NCBI GenBank assembly: GCA_025517525.1
Contig: JAOPJZ010000012.1
Span: 31,350 to 95,349 of the forward strand
DNA: 64,000 bases
Source: Natronosalvus hydrolyticus
Lineage (GTDB): Archaea; Halobacteriota; Halobacteria; Halobacteriales; Natrialbaceae
Reading direction: 5' to 3'
The notes below the pieces were generated by a model, which did no database searches, was not told the origin of the DNA, and saw only the letters and a program-made list of their open reading frames with translations. The position numbers were made by a program, and so were the translations under genes. Position 1 is the first letter of the stretch, and every line of letters starts with the position of its first letter. Shown here piece after piece: positions 45,821 through 54,608 of this stretch.

Positions 45821-46471
45821 TCATCTTGTGAGCCGCCGTTCAGCCTCGAGTAACGCTTCTTTCGTATCGATACTCTCGAAGGCGCTTCCCACCGGGGTTT
45901 CGAGGTCGTTTTCTTCTACGACGACACAGTCGATGGCCTCGAGCGCTCGAACGATCCGTTTGTCGTCGCTCTCGAGAACGGCGCCACAGGCTGCAGCCAT
46001 AGGTTGGGCCCGATAGACGGCATGCGTTGGCTGATACCAGCCGTCCTCGAGGCGTACGACCGCGCCGTCGTGACCGGCCGCACGCGCGGCCAACTCCTCG
46101 AGAAGCGGTGGCGAACAAAAGGGCATGTCACAGGCCACCACGGCCGCGTACTCGTTCGAAACCGCCTCGAGTCCCGTCTTGATACCACCGACAGGGCCCA
46201 GATCCGGAATCGGGTCGATCGCGAACTCGCGCGTCACGGTGGAGTCTCCTGACAGCGGTTCGAGCGCAGATTCGATTGGCGACTGTTGTTCAGCCCGACA
46301 GTTCACCACGATCGTATCTACACTCTCAGATAGGCGCTCGACGACGTGTCGGATCATCGGCTTGCCCGCGAGGTCGGCGACGGCTTTGTCGTCGTCACCG
46401 AACCGAGTGGCGTAGCCACCAGCGAGGATTACGGCCGAAAACGAGGGTTGGTCTCTGGGAGTAGGCGTCAT
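45821..46471 (-). CDS. mobA: Molybdenum cofactor guanylyltransferase
   Basis: 216 residues. The nucleotide-binding motif LAGGYATRFGDDDKA and KPMIRHVVERL are diagnostic, and VACDMPFCSPPLLEEL holds the metal-binding Asp. It attaches GMP to molybdopterin to make the bis-MGD cofactor used by DMSO-reductase family enzymes. The formate-dehydrogenase-like gene next to it is a likely user. C-terminus slightly variable. It is convergent with udk. Confidence 0.92.
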   Translation of the reverse strand: MTPTPRDQPSFSAVILAGGYATRFGDDDKAVADLAGKPMIRHVVERLSESVDTIVVNCRAEQQSPIESALEPLSGDSTVTREFAIDPIPDLGPVGGIKTGLEAVSNEYAAVVACDMPFCSPPLLEELAARAAGHDGAVVRLEDGWYQPTHAVYRAQPMAAACGAVLESDDKRIVRALEAIDCVVVEENDLETPVGSAFESIDTKEALLEAERRLTR

Positions 46472-46632
46472 ACCTTCGGTATATTGGTACTATTTCGGGG
46501 TCACGTATGAGGACTCTGACTCGAGCGACCCAACGTCGAGCTGGTCACGGTCGACCGCCTCAGTGTTGTCGTCTCTTCTACGTTTGCGACGGAATGGGAG
46601 AGTAAGACAGGTGCACAATGACCCCGGTCCGA

Positions 46633-48711
46633 TCAGTCGTCAGCCGATACTTCGGAGCCGACGGGTTCGACCTCGGCAGCGGCCGCTTTGTACTCCGGAA
46701 TCTTCGCCAGCGGGTCCAACACGTCGTTCGTGAGCGTGTTCGCTCGAGCGTCCGAAAAGTGTGGCGTCGTCCAGACCACGCCTTCTTTGATGTCTTCGGT
46801 GACGTGTGCCTCGAGGACGATTTCACCGCGTCGGGAGCGAAGCGTGACGTAATCCTCGTCCTCGATACCACGTTTCTCCGCGTCCGCTGGATGGATGTCG
46901 ACGAAGTTCTCGGGCGTTTTTCGTCGAAGCGTCGGCGAACGGGTACTCATCGTGCCCGTATTGTAGTGCTCCTCGAGTCGGGCGGTCGTCAACACGAGCG
47001 GGAACTCGTCGTCGGGCACTTCTTTCGGATCCTGGTGACGGACGCCACGAATGACGCCCAGTCCGTCATCGGTGTCGAACGTCTCCTGGTAGAGGTACTG
47101 ATCGCCTTCGTCGCCTTCCTCGTAGCACGGCCACTGGATGCCTTCGTAGCCGATGCTCTCGTAGGTCATCCCGTGATAAATCGGGCAGACGTCTCGAAGC
47201 TCTTCGAAGACATCCTCTGGACCGTCGAAGTCGAACCCGTCGCCGAACAATCTGGTCCCGACTTCACAGAGAATTTCCAGGTCGTGGCGGGTGTTTCCGG
47301 GGACGTCCGTCACCTTGCGCATGCGCTGGACGCGTCGGTCCGTGTTCGTCACCGTCCCGCCGCGTTCGGCCCACGACGTTGCCGGGAGCACCACGTCGGC
47401 GAACTCGGCCGTCTCGGTCATGAAGATGTCCTGTACGACGAGGAACTCGAGGTCGTTCAACCGATTTTCGACCTCGAGCGCGTCCGGTTCGCTCATCACC
47501 GGGTTCTCGCCCATAACGTACAGGCCGTGGATGGCGTCGCCGATGGCGTTCGATACTTCGACGTTCGTCAGACCCGGTTCGGGTGGGATGTCGAAGCCCC
47601 ACACCTCCTCGACGGATTCGCGGGCTTCGTCGTCGTCGACTTCCAGGTAGCCGGGCAAGACGTTCGGCATCGCCCCGACGTCACAGGTTCCCTGCACGTT
47701 GTTCTGTCCGCGTAGCGGATTGACGCCCGTTCCCGGTCGGCCGAGGTTTCCGGTGAGCAGCGCGAGATTGACCTCGTTCTGGACGTTGTCGACACCACAG
47801 GTGTGCTGGCTCATTCCCATTCCCGTGAAGATAGCCGCGTTGTCAGCCTCGGCGTAAATGCGTGCGGCCTCCTGAATGTCAGCAAGTGGAACGCCACAGC
47901 GTTCGGCGGCTTCCTCCATGTCGAAGCCCTCGAGAGTGGCCTCGAGGTGGTCGAAGCCCGTCGTCCGTTCCTCGATGAACGTCTCGTCGTACAGCTCCTC
48001 GTTGATGATGGTCTTCAACACGACGTTGAGCAAGGGAATGTCGGTCCCTGGCTCGAGCTGGAGGTGGATGTCGGCGTCACGAGTGGTCTTGTTGGCGTGT
48101 GGGTCGACCTGAATGAGGGTCGCGCCATCTCTCGTCGCCTCTCGAAAGTAGTTGCTGTGGGCGATGACGTGCTGTTCGGCCGGGTTCGCTCCCTGCACCC
48201 AGAAAACCTCGCCGTGTTCCTCGAGGTCGGCCATGCTGTTGGTCATCGCCCCCGCGCCCAGGCTCTGGCGGAGCGTGTAGACCGTCGAGGCATGACACAT
48301 TCGCGTACAGTTGTCCACGTTGTTCGTCCCGTACCGTCGGGCGAGTTTCTGTAACAGGTAGTTCTCCTCGTTCATCACCTTCGAGGAGGCGAAAAAGCCG
48401 GTCGCGCCCGGACCGTACGTCTCGGCAAGTCGCTCGAGTTCGTCGACGATCAAGGTCAACGCCTCGTCCCAGGTAGCGGTTCGAAACTCGCCGTCGCCGT
48501 CCCCGATCAGCGGCTCGGTGAGCCGATCTTCGTGGTTGACGACCTGCGGAGAGGCGCCGCCTTTGATACACAGCGCCCCCTCGTTGACCGGTGCGTCGAA
48601 CCACGGCTGGAGCGATACGTCGCCGTCTTCTTCACCCGGTTTGAGTTTCAGACCACAGCCGACCCCACAGTAGGGGCAGATGGTGTGCACGCCGTCGTCT
48701 TCGGTTGCCAT
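46633..48711 (-). CDS. Formate dehydrogenase-like molybdopterin oxidoreductase, alpha subunit
   Basis: 692 residues. The N-terminal [4Fe-4S] ligands are C12, C15, C19 and C48 (CPYCGVGC and ALCIKGG). Cys139 in DNCTRMCHAST is the predicted molybdenum ligand, so this is the Cys form, not a selenoprotein. The bis-MGD domains (WVQGANPAEQHV, GENPVMSEPD, PATSWAERGGTVTN) follow, and the C-terminal MGD-binding domain contains STRSPTLRRKTPENF. Probably oxidises formate, but NapA-like specificity is not excluded. No beta or gamma subunits are encoded nearby; mobA lies just downstream. Start at 48711, four residues before the Fe-S region. Confidence 0.88.
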   Translation of the reverse strand: MATEDDGVHTICPYCGVGCGLKLKPGEEDGDVSLQPWFDAPVNEGALCIKGGASPQVVNHEDRLTEPLIGDGDGEFRTATWDEALTLIVDELERLAETYGPGATGFFASSKVMNEENYLLQKLARRYGTNNVDNCTRMCHASTVYTLRQSLGAGAMTNSMADLEEHGEVFWVQGANPAEQHVIAHSNYFREATRDGATLIQVDPHANKTTRDADIHLQLEPGTDIPLLNVVLKTIINEELYDETFIEERTTGFDHLEATLEGFDMEEAAERCGVPLADIQEAARIYAEADNAAIFTGMGMSQHTCGVDNVQNEVNLALLTGNLGRPGTGVNPLRGQNNVQGTCDVGAMPNVLPGYLEVDDDEARESVEEVWGFDIPPEPGLTNVEVSNAIGDAIHGLYVMGENPVMSEPDALEVENRLNDLEFLVVQDIFMTETAEFADVVLPATSWAERGGTVTNTDRRVQRMRKVTDVPGNTRHDLEILCEVGTRLFGDGFDFDGPEDVFEELRDVCPIYHGMTYESIGYEGIQWPCYEEGDEGDQYLYQETFDTDDGLGVIRGVRHQDPKEVPDDEFPLVLTTARLEEHYNTGTMSTRSPTLRRKTPENFVDIHPADAEKRGIEDEDYVTLRSRRGEIVLEAHVTEDIKEGVVWTTPHFSDARANTLTNDVLDPLAKIPEYKAAAAEVEPVGSEVSADD

Positions 48712-48767
48712 ATAGATACTTGCTACCAAGAAGCATTTGAGTCTTTGGCCGAAACTGGCAGCTAGCC

Positions 48768-48815
48768 AATAGTCTACTGCCATCGCTTCCCCGTGATTGC
48801 CGATTCTGGATGGCG
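48768..48815 (+). repeat. Palindromic element, degenerate fragment
   Basis: CCAATAGTCTACTGCC then CATCGCTTCCCCGTGATTGCC, the latter close to the inner left arm of the 1384-1468 element (CCGGTGATTGCC). Lies in the promoter region between the divergent molybdoenzyme and 48877 genes. The right arm is unclear. Confidence 0.35.
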
Positions 48816-48876
48816 AGTACTGGATTGCCACCGAACTGAGCCACGTTTTTGCCCCTCGCCCCATTCAACCCATCCA

Positions 48877-49476
48877 ATGACAGCGCTCACCACGGCCGAA
48901 CTCGAGGATGCCGTCATCGAATACGAACGGCAAGAACCGTTCGCGACCGTCGAAGCCGAACGCCTCGAGTCGATGCCGGAGGCGTTTGCGGACGGTTCGT
49001 ACAACTGGAAGGACGTGGAGTGGGTTGTCCGCTGGTTTGGAAGACGCCGACGCACGAGTGCCGTCCATCCGGCCGAGGAAGCCTTTCGGACGAACGACTG
49101 GGGCGACGTCCAGGACGCGATTGGGACGGCACTCGAGGCGATAGACCACACCGATGACGCTGAGCGGAGCCCACCCCCACAAACTGAAATCGAGCAGCTC
49201 CTCGAGGCGCTGACCGATCTCGAGGGGTTCGACGTGCCGGTCACCTCGGCGCTGCTGTTTTACGCAGATCCGGGCCGGTACCTCGTGATCGATGACCGCC
49301 TGTGGAAAGCGGTGGTGAACGCTGGCGCTCTCGAGGAGGGCTCGAGCACTCCAGACCCGTTCGATGCCGTGTCGTATCATCAATACCTCGAGGCCTGTCA
49401 CGAACTCCGTACGGAACACGATATCACCATGGTTGGTCTGTATCGGGCGTTATGGCGCGTATCCTCTCCCGAATGA
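48877..49476 (+). CDS. Hypothetical protein, helix-hairpin-helix-like
   Basis: 199 residues, predicted all-helical. Residues about 110-140 (LTDLEGFDVPVTSALLFY, then DPGRYLVIDDRLWKAV) resemble the HhH motif plus following helix of the base-excision glycosylase (HhH-GPD) fold, but no catalytic Asp or Lys of a known glycosylase can be pinned down. I do not know a function. The ATG at 48877 is chosen because the frame upstream to 48793 is not conserved in style. Its neighbour 49489 is convergent. Confidence 0.55.
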   Translation: MTALTTAELEDAVIEYERQEPFATVEAERLESMPEAFADGSYNWKDVEWVVRWFGRRRRTSAVHPAEEAFRTNDWGDVQDAIGTALEAIDHTDDAERSPPPQTEIEQLLEALTDLEGFDVPVTSALLFYADPGRYLVIDDRLWKAVVNAGALEEGSSTPDPFDAVSYHQYLEACHELRTEHDITMVGLYRALWRVSSPE

Positions 49477-49488
49477 AAACGGCCCGTA

Positions 49489-50877
49489 TCAGTCGTCCGA
49501 TGATTGCTGTGGGTTCCGTTCGTGTTCGTCCAGTGTGTGCAACCGCTCGCGGAGGTCGATGCCTTGCCGATCGAATTGGGCCACACGATACCGGAAGACG
49601 ACGTATCCCAGTCCAACCCAGCCGAGAATCAACAGCCCCATCCAGGGCATTTGCGAGGAGAGCAACGCCCAAAAGAGCGCTGTCGAGAGTCCACCGCCGA
49701 TTGCGGCGGCCATGAGTGCCCCTTTCGGCAATTGAATGGGCGCGTTCGCATATCGCTCCGGGAATCGACTCGGTAATCGCCAGGCTGCGACCGAGAGGAG
49801 GAAGAAGGCGTACAGCAATACCATTCCGAGCCCTGGTGCCAACAGCGTCGGGGAAGGTGTAAAGGGGACGATGAACAGTGCCGGGACCCCGAGTAAGAGG
49901 ACCGCCCGGTTCGGGCTCTCGTATTTCGGGTGGAGATTCGCCAGTGACGACGGAAACACGTCGTCCCGTGCAGCCCGCATGATCTCGCGCGAGTAGGTGA
50001 CGATCAGCGTGTTGACCGTCGTAATTCCGCCGATCACCGCCGCCAGGGCGACGAACCCGCTTGCCCACCACGGGAGGAACTCGAGGGCGACCATCGCAAT
50101 CCCGGCCTCGAGGCCGGCGAGTTCCGTCCAGTGCATAACGCCGATAGTGACCACGACGACCCCGATCATGAGCGACATCCCGATGAGCATACTGTAGATC
50201 AAAACGCGAGGGACGTTTCGTTCCGGGTCCTCGAGTTCTTCACCGATATCGATGGCCAGGTTGAATCCGTACATGCCGATAAAAAGCGAAATCGTCGCGA
50301 CGATAAACGGGCCGTAGCCTTCGGGGAACATCGGCGTGTAGTTGGCCGTGTCGATGTAGAACGCGCCGGGCACAATAAACACCAACATTCCGCCGACGAT
50401 GGTCGCAACGAGGGCGAACTGAACTGTCGTGACGAGTTTGATCCCACGCAAGTTCACCAACACGAACGCGATCAACACCGCGGCGATCAACACCGAGAGC
50501 GGTATGTCGACGAAAAATCGAACGTACTCGGCGAAGCCGTGAGCCGTATACACGAGTCCGAACCAGATCGTCGGGACGACCAGCCACGGAATCGTGAACC
50601 CCCAGAACGGACCGATGAGCCTCGAGGGATAGAGATAGCCGCCACCAGCGACGGGAAGCGCAGCACCGAGTTGTATCATCACAATGACGCCGAACACCAT
50701 GGGTAACGCGGCGAGAACCACTGCCGGAACGATACTCGGGCCGACACCGTCGGCCATGAGATGGGCCGGAAGCAAAAACATCGTGACGGATATCGCGTTA
50801 CCCACGACGAGAGCAACGGCTCCGAGTAACCCGATTTCTTTCCCGATTAGCTGGTGTGTTGTGTTCTCGTTCCCCAT
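49489..50877 (-). CDS. APC-family amino acid permease
   Basis: 462 residues with twelve hydrophobic segments. It starts IGLLGAVALVVGNAISVTMF, the conserved helix 1 with the broken GNAIS region that binds substrate; GGGYLYPSRLIGPFWGF matches the helix 3-4 region. The family takes up amino acids or amines with a cation, or exchanges them. The start at 50877 (MGNENTTHQ) is preferred over 50901. The transported substrate is not determined. The last 40 residues are charged and cytoplasmic. Confidence 0.9.
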   Translation of the reverse strand: MGNENTTHQLIGKEIGLLGAVALVVGNAISVTMFLLPAHLMADGVGPSIVPAVVLAALPMVFGVIVMIQLGAALPVAGGGYLYPSRLIGPFWGFTIPWLVVPTIWFGLVYTAHGFAEYVRFFVDIPLSVLIAAVLIAFVLVNLRGIKLVTTVQFALVATIVGGMLVFIVPGAFYIDTANYTPMFPEGYGPFIVATISLFIGMYGFNLAIDIGEELEDPERNVPRVLIYSMLIGMSLMIGVVVVTIGVMHWTELAGLEAGIAMVALEFLPWWASGFVALAAVIGGITTVNTLIVTYSREIMRAARDDVFPSSLANLHPKYESPNRAVLLLGVPALFIVPFTPSPTLLAPGLGMVLLYAFFLLSVAAWRLPSRFPERYANAPIQLPKGALMAAAIGGGLSTALFWALLSSQMPWMGLLILGWVGLGYVVFRYRVAQFDRQGIDLRERLHTLDEHERNPQQSSDD

Positions 50878-50982
50878 GTGAATGGTGGACAGTATCGGCA
50901 ACTCTCAAAAAGTGTTCCGTTATTATTGATGATAAAACAAAACGAACTTCCCACGTGATTCACGGTGGGCCCTTTGCCCGGT

Positions 50983-51777
50983 TCACTCGAGAACGTCGAC
51001 GAGCGGGTCCTGTTCGATCATACTCGTGAGGACGACTTTTTCGATTCGGTCGTCACCACCGTCATCGAGCACGAGTCGGCCAATCTCGCGAGCGACCTCG
51101 AGGTCGGCTTCGTCGTCGACCATGTTGATAACGGGGATGGGAGTCGCCGATGGAGGAATCCCCTTCATCCCACCGTCGCTGTGAGTCAACACGGTCGCGA
51201 TGTCCGCTGGCTCGAGGACGTCGCCCACCGAACGACCAGTGAGCGCGGCGACCCGTTCCGGGCGGTGAACGACGTCGGCCTCGAGCGAACGGCCAACCGC
51301 GTGACAGCTCGCAATCGCGAGGACGGTATCCGCCGACCGCGGGAGTTGTGGTTCGCGGTCGTTCGGCGCTTTCAACAGCCGCGTTCTGGCTCCATCGGCT
51401 TTCACTAGGACCTGATCGATACCGTCGAGAGCCGCGATACGGTCCACGGTTTCCGGATCGTAGCCACGATATCTGTCGGTCCCATCGCGTTCAGGAACGA
51501 CGCCGAGCGGCCAGAATTCTTCCGAACCGCTGTCCTCCCGCTGAATCACCTGCTCGAGCGTCCTAACGGGATCCGAAACGACGTCGACCTTCGCTACCTG
51601 CTCGTCGAAAATTGGAATCCGAACGGTTGCCGTCAGGACGCACCGCTCGAGGCGACCGGCCAGTTCGTACAGAGTAGATTTCTTTCCCCCAGCGCCGACG
51701 ACACAGACGACGCCTGTGTCGGCCTCGAGTGTGTGTACGAGACCGTTCGACCGAGAAGTGTCCGACGAGTCTGCCAT
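50983..51777 (-). CDS. yqeC: Selenium-cofactor accessory protein YqeC
   Basis: 264 residues. VVCVVGAGGKKSTLYELA (about residues 22-39) is the nucleotide-binding loop of the YqeC family; VLVKADGARTRLLKAP, the central signature; and TVLAIASCHAVG follow. YqeC is tied to labile selenium use in some molybdenum hydroxylases in bacteria and archaea; its chemical role is not known to me. Nothing in the window encodes a molybdenum hydroxylase, but mobA and a molybdoenzyme are 4 to 5 kb away. The start at 51777 is the family start. Confidence 0.82.
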   Translation of the reverse strand: MADSSDTSRSNGLVHTLEADTGVVCVVGAGGKKSTLYELAGRLERCVLTATVRIPIFDEQVAKVDVVSDPVRTLEQVIQREDSGSEEFWPLGVVPERDGTDRYRGYDPETVDRIAALDGIDQVLVKADGARTRLLKAPNDREPQLPRSADTVLAIASCHAVGRSLEADVVHRPERVAALTGRSVGDVLEPADIATVLTHSDGGMKGIPPSATPIPVINMVDDEADLEVAREIGRLVLDDGGDDRIEKVVLTSMIEQDPLVDVLE

Positions 51778-51825
51778 AGCAGGGTCTTCTGGCTCTGTCC
51801 CTAAAAATACGCGCAACGGAGTGGC

Positions 51826-51906
51826 ATACGATTTACCGTCATCTCTTATCCACGATGCCGCCATGAAATCCCGATCACCAATACAAAGATACAGGAAACC
51901 GTATCA
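51826..51906 (-). repeat. Palindromic element, minus-strand copy
   Basis: Read on the minus strand it starts TGATACGGTTTCCTGT, with the TGA being the stop codon of the KAS III-like gene, contains TTGGTGATC, and ends near GACGGTAAATCGTAT, so both outer ends survive. The inner arms have diverged from the 1384-1468 copy. Confidence 0.6.
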
Positions 51907-52926
51907 GCCCTGCCAGGTCAACACCGTAGCGGCCCAGGTGTAGCCCGTTCCCGCAGCGAGGAAACACACCAGGTCACCTGCCTCGAGCAACCCGTCCTCG
52001 AGTGCGTCCCCGAGTGCGAGAATCTGGTCGGCGCTCTGGACGTGGCCGTAGGTGTCGAGATAGACACCGTCGGTCTCGTGATCGAGTCCGAGTTCGTCGA
52101 ACACTACCTCGTGGAACGAGCGTTTCATGTGGGTAACCGCGACGAAATCGAGGTCGGCCCGTTCGTAGCCGGAGCGCTCGAGGGCAGTATCGGCCACGGT
52201 CAGATAGTTCGGCAAAGAAACCGGTGCGAGGCGTTCTTTCATCCCGTCCGGGTCGGGAACGTCGAGACGGTGGCGGTCAGCCGCGACGGTCTCGGAGGAT
52301 GGTGGCTCGAGTGAACCGCCCGCTGGCATGACGACGTCGTGTGCGAACGAGCCATCCGTGAGGGCTGCGCTTTCGTGAACGATGGCTCGAGAACGGCTTC
52401 CGGGGTCTGCCTCGAGAACCATCGCACTGGCCCCGGAACCGAAGTTGAACATGAACGACGACCGCTCGTTTTCGTAGTCGATCAGGTCCTCTTCACGACT
52501 TGCAGCGACCAGCAACGCCGTGTCGACGTGGTCGACCTGGAGTTGCGCACGGGCCTGTCGAACCGCAATCGGCGCGCTGGCACAGAGTGTGTGACTTTCC
52601 GTGGCGAACGCGCTCTCGGCCCCTAATTGCTCCGAAATGTTTGCGGCAGCCGACCAGACGACGTGATCTTTGTACTCGCTGCCGTGATAGAGGACCATGT
52701 CGATATCCGTCGGTGAGCGATCGGCCATCTCGAGGGCATCTTGGGCAGCGGCGACACACATATCCGTGACATGATCTTCTCCGGGAGGACAGACGTGTTT
52801 CCGACGAACGCCCATCTTATCGACGACCACTGATTCAGGAATACCGCTTTCGGCGGCGATCTCACTCCCCGATAGCGTTTTGTCGGGGAGGTACCGACCG
52901 AAACCGGTGAGGCCAACGGTCGTCAT
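51904..52926 (-). CDS. KAS III-like 3-oxoacyl-ACP synthase family protein
   Basis: 340 residues, thiolase fold. The nucleophile is Cys115 (SHTLCASA). A His is present in VAVTHMKRSFHE, in the position of the catalytic His. Where FabH has an Asn in YGNTS, this protein reads YGHVQ, so the usual Asn is replaced by His; FLAAGTGYTWAATVL is the closing motif. The reaction may therefore be acyl transfer or non-decarboxylative chemistry. It overlaps the AMP-ligase gene by 4 bases and shares its operon, so the acyl-CoA from that enzyme is a likely substrate. Confidence 0.82.
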   Translation of the reverse strand: MTTVGLTGFGRYLPDKTLSGSEIAAESGIPESVVVDKMGVRRKHVCPPGEDHVTDMCVAAAQDALEMADRSPTDIDMVLYHGSEYKDHVVWSAAANISEQLGAESAFATESHTLCASAPIAVRQARAQLQVDHVDTALLVAASREEDLIDYENERSSFMFNFGSGASAMVLEADPGSRSRAIVHESAALTDGSFAHDVVMPAGGSLEPPSSETVAADRHRLDVPDPDGMKERLAPVSLPNYLTVADTALERSGYERADLDFVAVTHMKRSFHEVVFDELGLDHETDGVYLDTYGHVQSADQILALGDALEDGLLEAGDLVCFLAAGTGYTWAATVLTWQG

Positions 52927-54572
52927 AGCCCCTCACCCTCGCTGTTATCGGTACCCTCTCCCGCTCGTCCCACCGCCTCTTCAGACGACGGGCCGTACTG
53001 ATCCTCGAGTGTGCCCCGGTCGAGTTTACCCGCTCCGCTCAGTGGCACGGCATCGACCACCTGAATCTCGTGTGGCACCTGGAAATCCGCGAGTGTGTCA
53101 CGGGCGTACGCCTCGAGCGTCGATGAATCCTCGAGTGATCCTGAAACGATGGCCTTCGGAACCGTTCCCCACCGGTCGTGTGGGATTCCGACGACCCCAA
53201 CCGAATCGACATCCGGATGGTCCTCGAGGACGGCTTCGATCTCTTCGGGGTAGACGTTCTCCCCGCCGCTGACGAACATATTATCGGTTCGGCCGGTGAT
53301 CGTGTAATCTCCCGCTTCGTCCCGTCTGGCCAGGTCACCCGTCGACACCCACTCGCCCTCGAACGTGCCGTCCTCGGTCTCGAGATAGCCTGCTGCAGTC
53401 ATCGGGCCACGAACCTCGAGTTCGCCGATATCGTTTGCCCTGAGCACCGTGCCATCGTCGTCGACGATCCGTGCCTCGCAGTCGGGAAACGGTCGCCCGA
53501 CGCTCGAGATGGACTTCTCCTGGTCGACCGTTCGCTCGGGGTCGAGGTACAGGTTGTTCGGCCCACCTTCGGTGAGACCGTACCCCTGTGAGAACCGTTG
53601 ACCCCGGTCGCGATAGGCGTCCATAACCGCCTCGCTGGTCGGTCCGCCGCCGCTCATGAACCAGTCGACGGTCGCGAAGTCGGTGGTCTCGAAATCGGGG
53701 TGGTCGGCCATCGCCTGAAAGATGGCGGCGACCCCGAAGGCGTGGGTTGCCCCGTAGCGCTCGATGGTATCGAGTGCGAATCCAGGGTCGAACTCGCGGT
53801 GGAGAACGACCTGCCCGCCGACGTACAGCGTTGGGAGCGTCAGGAGGTTCCAGCCACCGGTGTGAAAGAGGGGCAAGAACACGGGCGACACATCGGTTTT
53901 GCCCAACCCCCAGGCAGCCAGTTCGGTGATGCAGTTCCACTCGACTTGCCGGTAGGGACAGACGACGACTTTCGGCACGCCGGTCGTGCCGCCGGTATGC
54001 AGATACAACACCGATCGGTCCGGGTCACGTGGAACGGTGTCGAGATCTTGCGGGTGTAACCAGCCGTCAGGAGTATCCAGGTCGGCGGCATCGTCTACGG
54101 TGAGATCGAAGAAACGCTCGAGATCCCGGTAGGTCGTCCCCTCGAGGCCCCGCTCCTCCTCGGCAGTTTCGGCCCCTGTCGATTCCTCGGTCCCGGTTTC
54201 GAGCAGGCCCTCGAACTGTGGTTCATACAGCGTGAGGGTCGGGTCGATTCGCTCGTGAATGGTGCGTACCGATTCGCCAGCGAGCCGATGAGAGATCGGT
54301 GCGAGGATTGCGCCACGGTCGACGGCGGTGAAAAAAAGGATCAGGAGTTCGACCCGGTTTCGAGCGAGTACCGCGATCACATCGCCTTCGCCGACCACAT
54401 TGGCTGCGAGCCGACGATTACAGGCTCGAGTCGCCGCGGCGAGGTCGCCGTAGGTGTACTGGTCGTCACTCGCTGGGTCGCCAGCCGCCTCGGAATCGGG
54501 GCCCATCCCCCGGTCTATGACGGCGACGCGCGAGCCATACTGTGCTGCTCGGCCGTGTATTGAAAGTGTCAT
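52923..54572 (-). CDS. AMP-dependent acyl-CoA synthetase/ligase
   Basis: 549 residues. The adenylate-forming signature YLHTGGTTGVPKVV lies near 195-208, GYGLTEGGPN and STGDLARRDEAGDY follow, and the C-terminal catalytic Lys is in SGAGKLDRGTL (about residue 520). It activates a carboxylic acid to the acyl-AMP and then to the CoA thioester. The branch with GGTTGVPK is common in aromatic and medium-chain ligases; the acid is unknown. Start at 54572 (MTLSIHGRA). Downstream of livM by 36 bases and overlapping the KAS III-like gene by 4. Confidence 0.86.
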   Translation of the reverse strand: MTLSIHGRAAQYGSRVAVIDRGMGPDSEAAGDPASDDQYTYGDLAAATRACNRRLAANVVGEGDVIAVLARNRVELLILFFTAVDRGAILAPISHRLAGESVRTIHERIDPTLTLYEPQFEGLLETGTEESTGAETAEEERGLEGTTYRDLERFFDLTVDDAADLDTPDGWLHPQDLDTVPRDPDRSVLYLHTGGTTGVPKVVVCPYRQVEWNCITELAAWGLGKTDVSPVFLPLFHTGGWNLLTLPTLYVGGQVVLHREFDPGFALDTIERYGATHAFGVAAIFQAMADHPDFETTDFATVDWFMSGGGPTSEAVMDAYRDRGQRFSQGYGLTEGGPNNLYLDPERTVDQEKSISSVGRPFPDCEARIVDDDGTVLRANDIGELEVRGPMTAAGYLETEDGTFEGEWVSTGDLARRDEAGDYTITGRTDNMFVSGGENVYPEEIEAVLEDHPDVDSVGVVGIPHDRWGTVPKAIVSGSLEDSSTLEAYARDTLADFQVPHEIQVVDAVPLSGAGKLDRGTLEDQYGPSSEEAVGRAGEGTDNSEGEGL

Positions 54573-54608
54573 GAAACGTATCAAACGGTTGTCCTGCCAG
54601 GACTCGAG

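Noticed and set aside
46633..48711. Selenocysteine in the formate-dehydrogenase-like protein
   Set aside because: Codon 139 is an ordinary Cys codon, and the frame contains no internal TGA.
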